Assembly (NCBI GenBank): GCA_028281495.1
Contig: JANQJU010000006.1
Location: forward strand, 1 to 64,000
DNA from: SAR324 cluster bacterium
Lineage (GTDB): Bacteria; SAR324; NAC60-12
Direction: 5' to 3'
Length of the DNA stretch: 64,000 nt
Part shown: piece after piece, positions 17,884-27,629 of the stretch
Numbering within the stretch: the stretch's first letter is position 1
Layout: each line of letters starts with the position of its first letter
The notes under the pieces: model-generated
What the model saw: only the letters and a program-made list of their open reading frames with translations
Told to the model about the DNA's origin: nothing
Databases searched by the model: none
Position numbers and translations under genes: made by a program

Positions 17884-19392
17884 TCAGGCTTTGCCCGTAC
17901 CAATGGCGTAATTCACAATGATTTCTTCGGTAGCATCTTTTTTTTCAATAGGTTGTGATATCTGTCCATCACACATCACAATAATCCGGTCCGACATCGA
18001 CAACAGTTCTGGCATTTCGGACGAAATCATCATGATGGCAATGCCTTGTTGGGCCATGCTATCGATCAATTGATAAATTTCCGCCTTCGCTCCTACATCG
18101 ACGGCACGTGTCGGTTCATCCAGGATCATGAGTTTTGGCTCAGCAGCAAGCCAACGGGCTAGAACCACTTTTTGCTGATTCCCTCCCGATAATTTCCCCA
18201 CCTCCTGATCGAGGCTCGGCGTTTTGATTTCTAACTTGTTGACATACGGATTCACTTGGTTGACCAAGTCCTGTTTGTTTAAAATCCCAAACCGGGCCAA
18301 TTTCGAATAAATCGCCATAGAAGCATTTTCCATGACTGAACGGACTAAGATCAACCCTTCGGCTTTTCGATTTTCTGGAACAAACCCAATATTTGCGGCA
18401 ATCGCATCTGCCGAATTACGAATCTGTTTGACTTCACCACAAACACTGATGGTCCCTGCGGAATGGGGGTATTCGCCAAAGATGACTTTCGCGAGTTCGG
18501 TGCGTCCTGCCCCCACTAATCCTGCAAAACCAACCACCTCGCCTGCATGTATCTTGAAATTAATGCCTTGATGCCAACGGCTTTCCAGGCCTTTCACTTC
18601 AAGCACGACTTCTTTCTGTGAACCTTCATGCCGTTGATACCCCTGGGCTAATTCGCGTCCGACCATCAGACGGACGATTTCTTGTTCGTTTGTCTCTTCG
18701 ATCTTTTTATTGCCCGTTTGCTTCCCGTCCTTGAGGACCACCACTCGGTTCGCGATGGCCATCACCTCGTGTAAGCGATGGGACACATAAATCACACCCA
18801 GTCCTTCAGATTGCAGGGTACGAATCAGTTCAAAAAGTTTATCAGTTTCTTTGGGAGTCAAAGAGGAGGTCGGCTCATCAAAGGCAACTAGCTTCACCCC
18901 CTGTTTTAAAGCACGGAGGATTTCAACAAGATGCATTTGAGCCGGAGAAAGGGAGCGCCCCAGCATGTCAATGTCGATCATTTCCGTGAATCCGTAGCGG
19001 TCCAAAAGCGCTTCGACCGCAGACCGCATGGCAGGAAAATCCACCAACCCTTTATGTTTCCTGGGATATTCTCCAATAAACACATTTTCAGCCACGGTGA
19101 TATCTGGAACAATCTCAGGCTCTTGTCGAACGAGCCGCAACCCTGCATTTCTCGCTTCCCGTGGGGTGCTGGCACTCAGGTCCATGCCATCCAGATGGAT
19201 GCTCCCCTCATCCAGGCGATAGTCCGCACAAAGAATTTTTAATAAGGTTGATTTCCCAGCACCGTTTTCTCCAACAAAGGCAACCACCTCTCCTTGTTGG
19301 ACCGTCATCGACAAGGCAGACAGCGCTTTAACGCCTGGAAACGACTTACTGACACCACTCACCTCAAGAATCGTTTTGAGTTCCGAAGTCAT
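17884..19392 (-). CDS. Sugar ABC transporter ATPase with two nucleotide-binding domains, RbsA/AraG family
   Basis: 502 residues, the standard length for a fused two-domain sugar importer ATPase. Domain 1 (about 1-240) has Walker A GENGAGKST, a degenerate signature LSPAQMHLVEI and Walker B LVAFDEPTSSL. Domain 2 (about 260-495) has the usual relaxed Walker A GLVGAGRTE, signature LSGGNQQKV and Walker B LMILDEPTRAVD. It powers uptake through the neighbouring permease. GGGGAA stands four bases before the start. The unequal pair of sites is normal in this family. Confidence 0.95.
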   Translation of the reverse strand: MTSELKTILEVSGVSKSFPGVKALSALSMTVQQGEVVAFVGENGAGKSTLLKILCADYRLDEGSIHLDGMDLSASTPREARNAGLRLVRQEPEIVPDITVAENVFIGEYPRKHKGLVDFPAMRSAVEALLDRYGFTEMIDIDMLGRSLSPAQMHLVEILRALKQGVKLVAFDEPTSSLTPKETDKLFELIRTLQSEGLGVIYVSHRLHEVMAIANRVVVLKDGKQTGNKKIEETNEQEIVRLMVGRELAQGYQRHEGSQKEVVLEVKGLESRWHQGINFKIHAGEVVGFAGLVGAGRTELAKVIFGEYPHSAGTISVCGEVKQIRNSADAIAANIGFVPENRKAEGLILVRSVMENASMAIYSKLARFGILNKQDLVNQVNPYVNKLEIKTPSLDQEVGKLSGGNQQKVVLARWLAAEPKLMILDEPTRAVDVGAKAEIYQLIDSMAQQGIAIMMISSEMPELLSMSDRIIVMCDGQISQPIEKKDATEEIIVNYAIGTGKA

Positions 19393-19419
19393 GATTCCCC
19401 TCTTTGTATTTCCATTCCC

Positions 19420-19477
19420 TCTCGTTCTTATTTCCGCTCATAGAGTATTCTCGTTCTTATTTCCGCTCATAGAGTAT
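19420..19477. repeat. 29-bp perfect tandem duplication at the end of the binding-protein gene
   Basis: The same 29 bases, beginning TCTCGTTCTTATTTCCGC, occur at 19420-19448 and 19449-19477. The second copy ends at the last base of the binding-protein TAA stop. Being identical, the duplication looks recent. It lengthens the spacer before the ATPase gene. Confidence 0.9.
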
Positions 19478-20445
19478 TATTGACACGGCATGATGCTTTC
19501 ATAATTGGAGGGATCGACAATGGTCGTATCAGCGACGGTTTTTGGAGGAAGCGGTTGCCCCTTTTCCAAGCTGTTGATCAAGGCACGAGCCGCCGCTTTC
19601 CCCACATCGACTCCGCTCAAATACAACGCAGCTTTAAAGCCAGTAGGCACTCCGGCTTTCCAGGGACGACACGCTTCATAAGCTCCCAATCCCACGGCAA
19701 TCACGTCGTTGGGTAAAAAACCGGCATTCTTCAATGCATTGGTGGTTCCTAAAACGCCTTCATCATTACAAGCAAATACGATCCATTTATCCACACTGGG
19801 GTGGGCTGTAATGACAGGGCCAGCGGCAGCCAAAGCCGAGTCGGTCGTTCCCGAATAAGAAACCGCATAGATCTTGTCAGCAGACACTCCAGCCGACATC
19901 ACTTGTGCTCTCGCGGCATTGGTGCGGTCATTACAGACGGTGAGGGTTTGCACCTCCACACTCAAAACACCATAGTTGGATTTGCCTTGCCAACCCGAAG
20001 AAACAAATAGTTCTCCTGCACGTTTTCCCACCTCATTCCCCATCGCGGTGCCATCAAAGCCAACAAAGGGGACTGGATTGCCCTTGGAATCTTTGAGGGG
20101 GTCGTCCGTTGCCACTAACAACACTCCTGCCTCTGCGGCTGTCGTGGAAACCGCAGGCCCCAGTGCTTGATCCGGCGCGGTGATGGCGATGCCCTTGGCA
20201 CCTGAGGCAATCGCATCGGAAACAGCGGAAATGGCCTGATTGGAGTCTAATTCGACATTAATAATTTTTGCTTGATAGCCGAGTTCTTTAGCCGCAGATT
20301 GAAACCCTTCTCCTTGGTCAATGAAGTATTGTTGCGTTCCACTTTTGTAAATCGCAACAATCGTTTTTTGAGCAAAAACAGGAGTGGTGATGAGAACGAC
20401 GGTAACAAAGGTGAGCAGTGCCTCGCGGATTGTATTCACTTTCAT
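19477..20445 (-). CDS. Periplasmic sugar-binding protein, AraF-like
   Basis: 322 residues with a cleavable signal peptide (LLTFVTVVLITTPVFAQ, cut about residue 25) and AGGAGG seven bases before the ATG. It is a type I periplasmic-binding fold. The nearest family I recognise is the L-arabinose-binding protein: SGAKGIAITAPDQALG, VLLVATDDPL.DSKGNPVPFVGFD, VCNDRTNAARAQ, VDKWIVFACNDEGVLG and a TTIVDPSNYES end. AraF-type proteins bind L-arabinose, D-galactose and related sugars, which agrees with a galactose/galactonate operon. First gene of the importer operon; it reads away from the SDR gene across a shared regulatory region. Confidence 0.9.
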   Translation of the reverse strand: MKVNTIREALLTFVTVVLITTPVFAQKTIVAIYKSGTQQYFIDQGEGFQSAAKELGYQAKIINVELDSNQAISAVSDAIASGAKGIAITAPDQALGPAVSTTAAEAGVLLVATDDPLKDSKGNPVPFVGFDGTAMGNEVGKRAGELFVSSGWQGKSNYGVLSVEVQTLTVCNDRTNAARAQVMSAGVSADKIYAVSYSGTTDSALAAAGPVITAHPSVDKWIVFACNDEGVLGTTNALKNAGFLPNDVIAVGLGAYEACRPWKAGVPTGFKAALYLSGVDVGKAAARALINSLEKGQPLPPKTVADTTIVDPSNYESIMPCQ

Positions 20446-20475
20446 AATTGCCTCCTATTGAGTGAATTGTTAAAC

Positions 20476-20494
20476 CAGATAATAGCATTATCTG
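20476..20494. promoter_or_regulatory. 19-bp perfect dyad upstream of the binding-protein gene
   Basis: CAGATAATAGCATTATCTG is two 8-base arms around AGC, 31-49 bp upstream of the binding-protein start, and it shares its last base with the GTTTAT-type site. It may be a second regulator site or a half-overlapping operator. Confidence 0.6.
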
Positions 20495-20508
20495 TTTATC
20501 TTATAAAA
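20494..20508. promoter_or_regulatory. Candidate operator, GTTTAT-CTT-ATAAAA
   Basis: First of three copies of the 15-bp site GTTTATCTTATAAA(A/C/T). One mismatch to a perfect dyad. It lies 49-63 bp upstream of the binding-protein start, a good place for control of the importer operon. The likely binder is the FadR-type regulator at 22500-23309. Confidence 0.65.
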
Positions 20509-20551
20509 GGAAAAAATTCCCACATGCAAAACGAATCAGATCCTATTTCAT

Positions 20552-20579
20552 TTGACATATAAGATCATCTGTTTATCTT
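20552..20579 (+). promoter_or_regulatory. Probable promoter of the SDR gene
   Basis: TTGACA at 20552-20557 and TATCTT at 20574-20579 with 16 bases between. The -10 element lies within the perfect operator dyad at 20571-20585, so a bound regulator would block RNA polymerase. Confidence 0.6.
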
Positions 20580-20585
20580 ATAAAC
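20571..20585. promoter_or_regulatory. Candidate operator, perfect dyad GTTTAT-CTT-ATAAAC
   Basis: The only copy of the three that is a perfect inverted repeat. It covers the -10 region of the SDR promoter, 58-72 bp upstream of that gene's start, in the region shared with the divergent importer operon. Confidence 0.7.
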
Positions 20586-20642
20586 GAAATTTGTTTCCAA
20601 ATTCAAGATGTTTTGTGAACGAATCTAATTGGAGGAAAATCA

Positions 20643-21419
20643 ATGCAACGATTAATCGGAAAGACGGCAATAGTGACGGGAGCGGGACAAGGAATTGGGG
20701 AAGCCATCGCTCGTCGATTTTCTGCGGAAGGTTCCAATGTGGTGATTGCAGAATTGAATCCTGAGTCGGGTCAGAAAGCAGCCAATACGATCCATGAGTC
20801 AACAAAGAGTCCTACGTTGTTTGTCAAAACGGATGTGACGAGTAAAACGAGCATTCAAGCGATGTATGATCAAACCCTTGCTATGTTTGGTCAAGTGGAT
20901 GTCTTGGTCAATAATGCGGGGATTGCGGTCTTCCGGGAGCCCATGGAATGCACCGCTGACGATTGGAAGAATTGTATGGCCGTGGACTTGGAAGGGGCAT
21001 GGAATTGTTGTCAAGCCGTGCTACCCGGCATGCTGAATCAAGCACGGGGTGCCATTATCAATATCATTTCCAATCATGCCTTTTCGGTCATGAAAGGAAC
21101 GTTTCCGTATCCTGTTGCAAAACACGGACTGTTGGGCCTGACCCGTTCTCTGGCTTTAGAGTACGCCGACAAGGGGATTGCCGTGAATGCTATCTCTCCG
21201 GGGTATACCGAGACTCCCATTGCAGAATGGTACTTTAATCTCTCCGATGATCCCCAAAAAGCGCGTGCAGAGGTAGAAGCCAAACAGCCAGTGGGACGTT
21301 TGTGCCAACCGAGTGAAGTGGCCGCAGTAGCCGCACTTTTAGCTTCCGATGAGGTTCGTTTTATGATTGGTGAAAATATCGTTATTGATGGTGGGGTTTC
21401 GATTCGGATGTACGAATGA
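20643..21419 (+). CDS. Short-chain dehydrogenase/reductase, probable aldose dehydrogenase
   Basis: 258 residues; GGAGG precedes the ATG by seven bases. It is a classical SDR with the nucleotide-binding TGAGQGIG near residue 13, NNAG near 90, the catalytic YPVAK and the PGYTETP segment. The acidic residue after the second strand (VVIAELN) favours NAD+. In this setting the useful reaction would be oxidation of D-galactose (or a related aldose such as L-fucose) to the lactone, feeding the SMP-30 lactonase. It is the only plus-strand gene in the island and converges on the GH88/GH105 gene with a 38-bp 3' overlap. Substrate is inferred. Confidence 0.85.
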   Translation: MQRLIGKTAIVTGAGQGIGEAIARRFSAEGSNVVIAELNPESGQKAANTIHESTKSPTLFVKTDVTSKTSIQAMYDQTLAMFGQVDVLVNNAGIAVFREPMECTADDWKNCMAVDLEGAWNCCQAVLPGMLNQARGAIINIISNHAFSVMKGTFPYPVAKHGLLGLTRSLALEYADKGIAVNAISPGYTETPIAEWYFNLSDDPQKARAEVEAKQPVGRLCQPSEVAAVAALLASDEVRFMIGENIVIDGGVSIRMYE

Positions 21420-22500
21420 AACTTGTGCTAAAACTTTGTCTCGCCGCAAGGGCCGTCAATACCGGTCCTTGCCCCCACGGCACAATCTGATTCAAAGGCA
21501 CATGCCAGTAATGCGCTTCGATCAATGCAGAAAAGACGGCGGCAGAGACGCCCAATAGATTCCCTGCGTCATCCAGATTTTGAACCATTGCCTGATAGGC
21601 TTTTTCAGCAGGCTTCAAAAATTTGTCAGGCGACAAAATGCCTTGAGACATTCCCCGATAGAAAGCCGTTGCCATAAAAGCCGCTGTTGACGATTCTGGA
21701 CCAGAGCGAGCGTCATGGACTAAAGAATACCAATTGCCATCTGAGTTCTGATAGTGCAGCATCGTCTCAGCTAGAGTTTGTGCTTCATTCAATACCAATT
21801 CGGCCTTTTCCACCTTCTCGGCATACGCAAGCACATCCAATAATCCTAATAAGGCCCACCCCTGTCCTCGTCCCCAACCATCGGTGTAGGCTCGGTTGAC
21901 TTTTTCCAACCAGAAATGGCGATAGAGCCCGATGTCATGATTAAACAGCAGATCTTTGTATCCCAAGATCTCGTTTACCGCAGCTTGTGCCCAACCTCCT
22001 TCAGGATCAAGGCGGGACAAATGAGCATAAAAGGGGGGATCGAAGTGCATACAATCGAGATAAATACCCGGGCCTGGATCGTGCATCTGTTTTTGTTCTT
22101 CAGGCGAAAGTTCGAGTCCTCCATAGGGGGGGATCAACGAACGTAGTGTATCTTCAAAGGTAATGGAGACCCCGTTTACCTTACGACGATGGCGTAAATG
22201 CTGCCCTAGTTTTAACACCGCAGATTTTAAGACCTGATCCTCCGTTTGCTCTACAATTTGACACATCACATGACCCGGTGCCGTGTTGTCATCGGGCAGA
22301 AAAGGTTCGATTCTTGTGGCCCAAGCTCGAAAAAAACCATGTGCGAAATCCATCCATTTGGATTGATTCGATAATTTTGAAGCTGCAAGAAGCCCTTCAA
22401 AGCCAATCGAGTCTCCGTAAAACCAACCTTGAAATTCATGGGTGCCCAGTCGTTCGGCAATCTCAGCAATCCGTTGTGAATCGAGCTTCTGTGTGTCCAT
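21382..22500 (-). CDS. Glycoside hydrolase family 88/105-like unsaturated glycuronyl hydrolase
   Basis: 372 residues from the second of two adjacent ATGs (22500), which has AAGGA six bases upstream. It is an (alpha/alpha)6-barrel protein with the hallmark DGWGRGQGWALLGLLD segment (GH88/105 consensus W.R..GW), an aspartate in CMHFDPPFYAHL, and W.RR-type active-site surroundings. Such enzymes remove the 4,5-unsaturated uronic acid left by polysaccharide lyases. There is no signal peptide, so it acts on imported oligosaccharides in the cytoplasm. Its ATG overlaps the regulator stop (TGATG). This links the island to breakdown of a uronate-containing polymer such as rhamnogalacturonan or ulvan; the polymer is not determinable here. 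Confidence 0.8.
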   Translation of the reverse strand: MDTQKLDSQRIAEIAERLGTHEFQGWFYGDSIGFEGLLAASKLSNQSKWMDFAHGFFRAWATRIEPFLPDDNTAPGHVMCQIVEQTEDQVLKSAVLKLGQHLRHRRKVNGVSITFEDTLRSLIPPYGGLELSPEEQKQMHDPGPGIYLDCMHFDPPFYAHLSRLDPEGGWAQAAVNEILGYKDLLFNHDIGLYRHFWLEKVNRAYTDGWGRGQGWALLGLLDVLAYAEKVEKAELVLNEAQTLAETMLHYQNSDGNWYSLVHDARSGPESSTAAFMATAFYRGMSQGILSPDKFLKPAEKAYQAMVQNLDDAGNLLGVSAAVFSALIEAHYWHVPLNQIVPWGQGPVLTALAARQSFSTSFIRTSESKPHHQ

Positions 22501-23309
22501 CATTCATCCTTTGTACGATTATCCAGGTAGACGAATCCTTGATTCGCATCCTCAATCGCGCGTTCAATGAGTTTGCGCATCGCCCACTCGGCCCCTGTCG
22601 CATCACCAGACATCACTTTATTAAACACGGTTTCATGCAACTCGTGGCTTTCATCCATGCCAATCATCGTTTCCGTATACCCCTTTGCTTTCATTTGTAC
22701 GTCCAATAAGAGGCTTAGAGCGGCTTCAATCACGCTAAAAAGTTGCCCCAGTAGCTCGGAATCGACAATGCTGATTAAAGCCCGGTGAAAATCAAGGTCC
22801 GTATCAATGAACTTCTGCCTGCGGTCGGCAGAAGCATCGTTTGTATCTTCAAAGACATCCTTTTTGGCTTTCCATACCTTGGCTAAGTGAGTGCGGTCCT
22901 CTTCGGTTGCCGTCATGGTTGCGGTGTAAGCGATTCCCGGTTCGAGCACGAGCCGCACTTTGAGCAGATCTTCTAATAAGTTTTTTGTATCCCCCGATTT
23001 GATTCTCCAATCCATGACATCCGGATCTAATAATCGCCATCCAGAGCGGGGTTGCACCCGGGTTCCCATCGAGGTCTTGCTGCGAATCAATCCTTTGGCT
23101 CCTAAAATGCGGAACGTTTCGCGAATGACAGATCGACTCACCCCCAATTCTTCAACCAGATCGGCCTCTTTATTAATCACATCTCCTTCTGACCAATACC
23201 CCCCCACAATTCGTGTTCCTAGCACTTCCACCGCCGCTCCAAGAACACCTCGGTGCTCAATCACTCCCCGAATGGAAGAGCGTTGATTTAATAGACTTCG
23301 TTGACTCAT
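22500..23309 (-). CDS. GntR-family regulator, FadR subfamily (FCD domain)
   Basis: 269 residues from ATG 23309 with GGAGAA upstream; an ATG eleven codons earlier has no such site. The N-terminal winged helix (about 25-90) shows the GntR pattern YWSEGDVINKEADLVEELGVSRSVIRETFRIL..KGLI. The C-terminal FCD domain (about 110-250) keeps the metal-site pattern: DTDLDFHRALI, then the histidines in MDESHELHE. Most likely a repressor of this island released by a sugar acid such as galactonate or a keto-deoxy acid. Three matching operator-like sites in the island support that. Confidence 0.88.
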   Translation of the reverse strand: MSQRSLLNQRSSIRGVIEHRGVLGAAVEVLGTRIVGGYWSEGDVINKEADLVEELGVSRSVIRETFRILGAKGLIRSKTSMGTRVQPRSGWRLLDPDVMDWRIKSGDTKNLLEDLLKVRLVLEPGIAYTATMTATEEDRTHLAKVWKAKKDVFEDTNDASADRRQKFIDTDLDFHRALISIVDSELLGQLFSVIEAALSLLLDVQMKAKGYTETMIGMDESHELHETVFNKVMSGDATGAEWAMRKLIERAIEDANQGFVYLDNRTKDE

Positions 23310-23686
23310 ATATTCTCCGTTCACTCTTTGTATGTTAAACATATTTACATCCTAACTATAAGTTCTAACATATCATTTTACAATTCAAGCGGAAAAATTC
23401 TCTGAAACCACTAAGAAGCCAGGCAAGATGGAAGCTTTATCAAACTGTATAGATAGTTATATAGGATTATCATATTGTATGTTTATCTTATAAATAAAAA
23501 ATCTACTTAAATTCAAGACATTTTTAATGTGAGCTTTCTCTTTTTAACGTTGGACTTTCTAGACCCCCACCCCAAATATTGACGCCATCAGTGACATGCT
23601 ACCGGAAAAAAACCTCCTAACATCCTGCAAGATCTTATAAGTTGATTCATCGATGTATTCCGTGATTCACTTTTCTAAGGTGTTGT
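23310..23686. other. Regulatory region between regulator gene and hybrid kinase gene
   Basis: An AT-rich divergent intergenic region. It holds the third operator-like site (23481-23495), with TATAGATAGTTATATAGG just to its left. The right part (23540-23686), leading to the kinase start, shows no clear promoter; AAGG stands near the kinase ATG. Confidence 0.5.
23481..23495. promoter_or_regulatory. Candidate operator, GTTTAT-CTT-ATAAAT
   Basis: Third copy of the site, 172-186 bp upstream of the regulator start, suggesting autoregulation. The bases after it (AAATTCAAGA within 20 bp) resemble those after the copy at 20571, so more than the core is shared. Confidence 0.6.
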
Positions 23687-26600
23687 ATGAAATTCAATAA
23701 CCCCCTGCGTCTTTTCTGGGTGATCCTCACCTGCCTCTTTTGGTTTTCAAGTGCCCTCGGTCAGCAAAACCAAGCGCCCTCCCTTCAACTCACCGCTGCC
23801 GAACAACAATGGGTTCGGGACAATCCGGTCGTTCGGGTGGCCAATGAAGACGACTGGCCTCCCTTTGATTTCAGTGTTTATGGAGAAGCCAAAGGCGTTT
23901 CTATGGATTACATCCGACTGGTGGCTCAAAAGGTGGGATTGCAACTCGAATTTGTGAACGGATTCACCTGGGTGGAGCTGCAAGAAAAAGCGAAGTCCAA
24001 AGAATTGGAGATTCTGACCAGTATTGTGAAAACCCCAGAACGGGAGAAACAGTTTCTTTTCACCGAACCCTACCTCGAAAGCCCGACCGTCATTGCAACG
24101 CTCAAGAGCAATGAATCGATCCGCAGTATGGAAGATTTATTTGGGAAAAAAATTGGCACCATCCCAGGGTATTATCAGGATGAAATTCTCCAAAACCATT
24201 ACCCCCAAATCACGCGAGTGTATGTGGACAGTGTTCTGGAAGGATTGAAGGCCGTGTCGTATGGGCAAATTGATGCGCATTTAGGCAGCCTGGCGGTGAT
24301 CAACTATGAAATCAATCGCGCCTTCTTGCTGAACTTAAAAGCGGTCGGACAGACAGGCGTTCAGATTTTTGATTCCCTGATTCTGCGGTTTGCGGTTCAT
24401 CAAGAGGCAGTCCTCCTGCGGAATATTTTGCAAAAAGGACTCGATCAAATCGCCCCCGAAGAACGGTTAAAAATCCAAAGCACTTGGGCCATCAATCGGA
24501 ACTTTGAAGAATCGCAAAAGCCATCATCCGACTTGGGATTGACTCCAGAGGAAATCGACTGGCTTCAACAACATCCTCAAATTCGAGTACACAACGAAAC
24601 GAATTGGGCCCCCTTCAACTTTTTTGAGAATGGAACTCCGCAAGGACTGTCCATTGATTATATGGACCTATTGGCCGAAAAAATTGGGATCCAGATCGAA
24701 TACATCAGCGATCCCAGCTGGGACAAACTGCTCAACATGTTGCGGACTAAAGATCTCGACGTGATGTTGAATATTGTTCGCACGCCAGAACGGCTCCAAT
24801 ATGTCTTGTACACAGAACCGTATGCGTACAATCCCAATGTGATCGTGAGCACGAGAACTAATCGCTATGCCTCCATCAAGGAATTGTTTGGCAAAACCGT
24901 TGCCTACCCCAAAGGCTTTTTTTATGACGAGGTGTTGAAACACAATTACCCACAAATCCAACGACTTCCAGTGGACGACACGTTGGCAAGCCTGAAAGCC
25001 GTTTCCTTTGGAAACGCGGATGCGGCTTTAGGTGAAAGTGCCGTGTTCCACTACCTGATCAATCGGAACTTGCTGACCGATCTAGCGGTTTCCGGTGAAG
25101 TCGATATGGGCAATCCCGACTTGGTGAACCTGAGAGTGGGAGTACGCAACGATTGGCCCCTTCTGCAATCCGTTCTCCAAAAAGCCATGACAGCGGTTTC
25201 TGTCGAGGAAATGAACCAAATTCACCAACGGTGGATTATAGGCAATGTCGAATCCCGGCCTGCAACCCTCTCGCTCACCTCTTCAGAACAGACCTGGTTA
25301 CGGAACCATCCCCATATTCGGGTGGGGGTCGACCCGGCCTTTCCTCCTTTCGACTATACGGAAGACGGGGTCCACCAGGGCGTGGCCTCGGATTATCTTC
25401 GTTTGGTCAGTGAGCGCTTGGGAATTTCCATCGAAATCATTCCTAATTTAACTTGGACTGAAGTTTTGGAACGCTCCCAAAACAAGACCCTCGACATGGT
25501 GTCTCTCCTGAGGAGTACAACCCACCGAGAAAGGTATCTCGAATTCACAGATACCTTTGTTTCGCATCCCAACGTCATCATCACCCGCAACGACTATCCG
25601 TTTGTGACGGGGCTGCTGGATTTCCGCAATAAAACCGTGGCTGTGGTCAAAAACTACTTCCACACAGAAACATTACAAGAACGCTTTCCATTCATTCGGC
25701 ATTACGAGGTGGAAACTCCGTTGGAAGCCTTACAAGCCGTGGCCTTGGGAAAAGCGGATGCCTATTTTGGAGATTTGGGAGTGGCGGGGTATTTGATCCA
25801 AGTGAATGCGCTGACCAACTTAAAAATTGCGGCTCCCACCAGTGTGGAGAACCCACCCATGGGGTTTGCGGTACGGGAGGATTGGCCAGAATTTGTGACC
25901 ATCCTCAACAAAGCCATTGCTTCTATTAGTAGCGAAGAACGGACCCAGATTAACAACAAATGGATCTCCCTCGCTGATGAACGCCCGATCGACTATACCT
26001 TGGTCTGGCAGGTCATTGGTGGCATGAGTGGGATCATCATTATGATCTTCTTGTGGAACTTCCAGATCCAACGACAGAAACGGGCACTGCAAAAAACCCA
26101 AACAGAACTCCAGCAAGCAAAAGAAGCCGCCGAAGCTGCCAACCGTACCAAAAGTGAATTCATTGCTAACATGAGCCATGAAATCCGAACCCCGATGAAT
26201 GCCGTGATTGGCTTCACCGAACTCCTCGAAGACCACATTACCGATGAGGTCCAAAAGGGCTATCTGCATGCCATCAAGACTGGGGGAGAAGGGTTACTGA
26301 CTCTCATTAACGACATTTTGGACCTCTCGAAATTGGAAGCAGGCAAATTGGAGATTCACAATCATCCCATTCGTCTTCATGCCTTGTTGGATGAAATCCA
26401 GACCTTCTTTTCGTTGAAGATGTCCCAAAAATTTCTCGAATTCAAAATGGACGTGGACTCGGAGCTGCCCCCCGTTTTGCTATTGGATGAAATACGATTG
26501 CGTCAAGTCCTGTTCAACCTCGTCGGCAATGCGGTCAAATTCACGGATAGCGGCTATATCCGCCTTGCTGTCCAAAACGAGGCGATCCGAGAGGAAGCCA

Positions 26601-27604
26601 GCGAACTCGATCTCCTCATTTCTGTAGAAGACACCGGCATCGGCATTGCCGATACCGAACAACAACGTATTTTTGAATCCTTCCATCAGCAAGAACGGCA
26701 AGACTCTCGCAAGTATGGAGGCACGGGATTGGGTTTGCCCATCAGCAAACGCTTGGTAGAGATGATGGGAGGTAGCCTCTCGGTTTCTAGCACCGAAGGG
26801 ATGGGAACGGTGTTTGAGGTTCGATTGTATAAAATCAGTATCCCGGCAATAGAAGAGACCCTAGACCCCACCCCCCCTTCCACCCTGCCCAACATTCGAT
26901 TCAAAGCCTCCGTGATCATGGTGGTGGATGACATCGAATCCAATCGTAAATTGATTATTGAAAATTTAGCCAACACCGCGATTGAAGTGAAAACTGCGGA
27001 AAACGGACAAGAAGCCCTGCACCAAGCCCTCCAGCATCCTCCACATTTGATTTTTATGGATCTAAAAATGCCTGTAATGGATGGGTATCAAGCCATCCAG
27101 TTGATGAAATCAGATGACACGTTAAACTCGATTCCTGTGATTGCCCTCAGTGCCTCGACGAGCAAAACGGAACAAGAACTGATCGAACAATATGCTTTTG
27201 AAGGGTATTTGAAAAAACCCATCTCCCGCCTCCAACTCTTTCAGACATTGCAACAATTTTTAGAATATGAAGTACCTCCTGAAACTGACACCAACGATTT
27301 GCCCACGGAGACGCCCCTCGCCTTGTCTCCCGAAACGCGTTCAAAACTCCCCGAGGTCTTGAAAAAAATAGATGAAGAGTTGATGCCATTGTGGGAAGGT
27401 CTTCAAGAAACCCAACCCGTCAATGAGGTTCAATCGTTTGGGCAGGCGATGAAACACATAGGCGAAACCTACGATCTCGATGTCTGTACCCAATTTGGAG
27501 AAGATTTGCTGGGATACCTGGATTGTTTCGATATATCCAATATGTTGATCACCCTGAAACAATTTCCCGAACTGGTCAACCACCTCCGCACTCTCGAAAG
27601 CTGA
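23687..27604 (+). CDS. Hybrid sensor kinase with three periplasmic solute-binding domains (BvgS-like)
   Basis: 1305 residues. Order: signal peptide or N-terminal anchor (1-26); three family-3 solute-binding domains beginning near 49 ([14 protein letters not shown]), 298 ([14 protein letters not shown]) and 543 ([14 protein letters not shown]); membrane segment about 768-794; coiled coil; HisKA with phospho-histidine H831 in [10 protein letters not shown]; HATPase with [17 protein letters not shown] and [10 protein letters not shown]; receiver with phospho-aspartate D1125 in [11 protein letters not shown]; helical tail (about 1220-1305) resembling a phosphotransfer domain but without an obvious H-box. 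Two tandem Venus-flytrap domains are usual in BvgS; three are uncommon. It probably senses small molecules in the periplasm and signals to the receiver protein 25 bp downstream. Confidence 0.93.
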   Translation: MKFNNPLRLFWVILTCLFWFSSALGQQNQAPSLQLTAAEQQWVRDNPVVRVANEDDWPPFDFSVYGEAKGVSMDYIRLVAQKVGLQLEFVNGFTWVELQEKAKSKELEILTSIVKTPEREKQFLFTEPYLESPTVIATLKSNESIRSMEDLFGKKIGTIPGYYQDEILQNHYPQITRVYVDSVLEGLKAVSYGQIDAHLGSLAVINYEINRAFLLNLKAVGQTGVQIFDSLILRFAVHQEAVLLRNILQKGLDQIAPEERLKIQSTWAINRNFEESQKPSSDLGLTPEEIDWLQQHPQIRVHNETNWAPFNFFENGTPQGLSIDYMDLLAEKIGIQIEYISDPSWDKLLNMLRTKDLDVMLNIVRTPERLQYVLYTEPYAYNPNVIVSTRTNRYASIKELFGKTVAYPKGFFYDEVLKHNYPQIQRLPVDDTLASLKAVSFGNADAALGESAVFHYLINRNLLTDLAVSGEVDMGNPDLVNLRVGVRNDWPLLQSVLQKAMTAVSVEEMNQIHQRWIIGNVESRPATLSLTSSEQTWLRNHPHIRVGVDPAFPPFDYTEDGVHQGVASDYLRLVSERLGISIEIIPNLTWTEVLERSQNKTLDMVSLLRSTTHRERYLEFTDTFVSHPNVIITRNDYPFVTGLLDFRNKTVAVVKNYFHTETLQERFPFIRHYEVETPLEALQAVALGKADAYFGDLGVAGYLIQVNALTNLKIAAPTSVENPPMGFAVREDWPEFVTILNKAIASISSEERTQINNKWISLADERPIDYTLVWQVIGGMSGIIIMIFLWNFQIQRQKRALQKTQTELQQAKEAAEAANRTKSEFIANMSHEIRTPMNAVIGFTELLEDHITDEVQKGYLHAIKTGGEGLLTLINDILDLSKLEAGKLEIHNHPIRLHALLDEIQTFFSLKMSQKFLEFKMDVDSELPPVLLLDEIRLRQVLFNLVGNAVKFTDSGYIRLAVQNEAIREEASELDLLISVEDTGIGIADTEQQRIFESFHQQERQDSRKYGGTGLGLPISKRLVEMMGGSLSVSSTEGMGTVFEVRLYKISIPAIEETLDPTPPSTLPNIRFKASVIMVVDDIESNRKLIIENLANTAIEVKTAENGQEALHQALQHPPHLIFMDLKMPVMDGYQAIQLMKSDDTLNSIPVIALSASTSKTEQELIEQYAFEGYLKKPISRLQLFQTLQQFLEYEVPPETDTNDLPTETPLALSPETRSKLPEVLKKIDEELMPLWEGLQETQPVNEVQSFGQAMKHIGETYDLDVCTQFGEDLLGYLDCFDISNMLITLKQFPELVNHLRTLES

Positions 27605-27629
27605 TCTATCACTCCACTGGAAACTGCTC

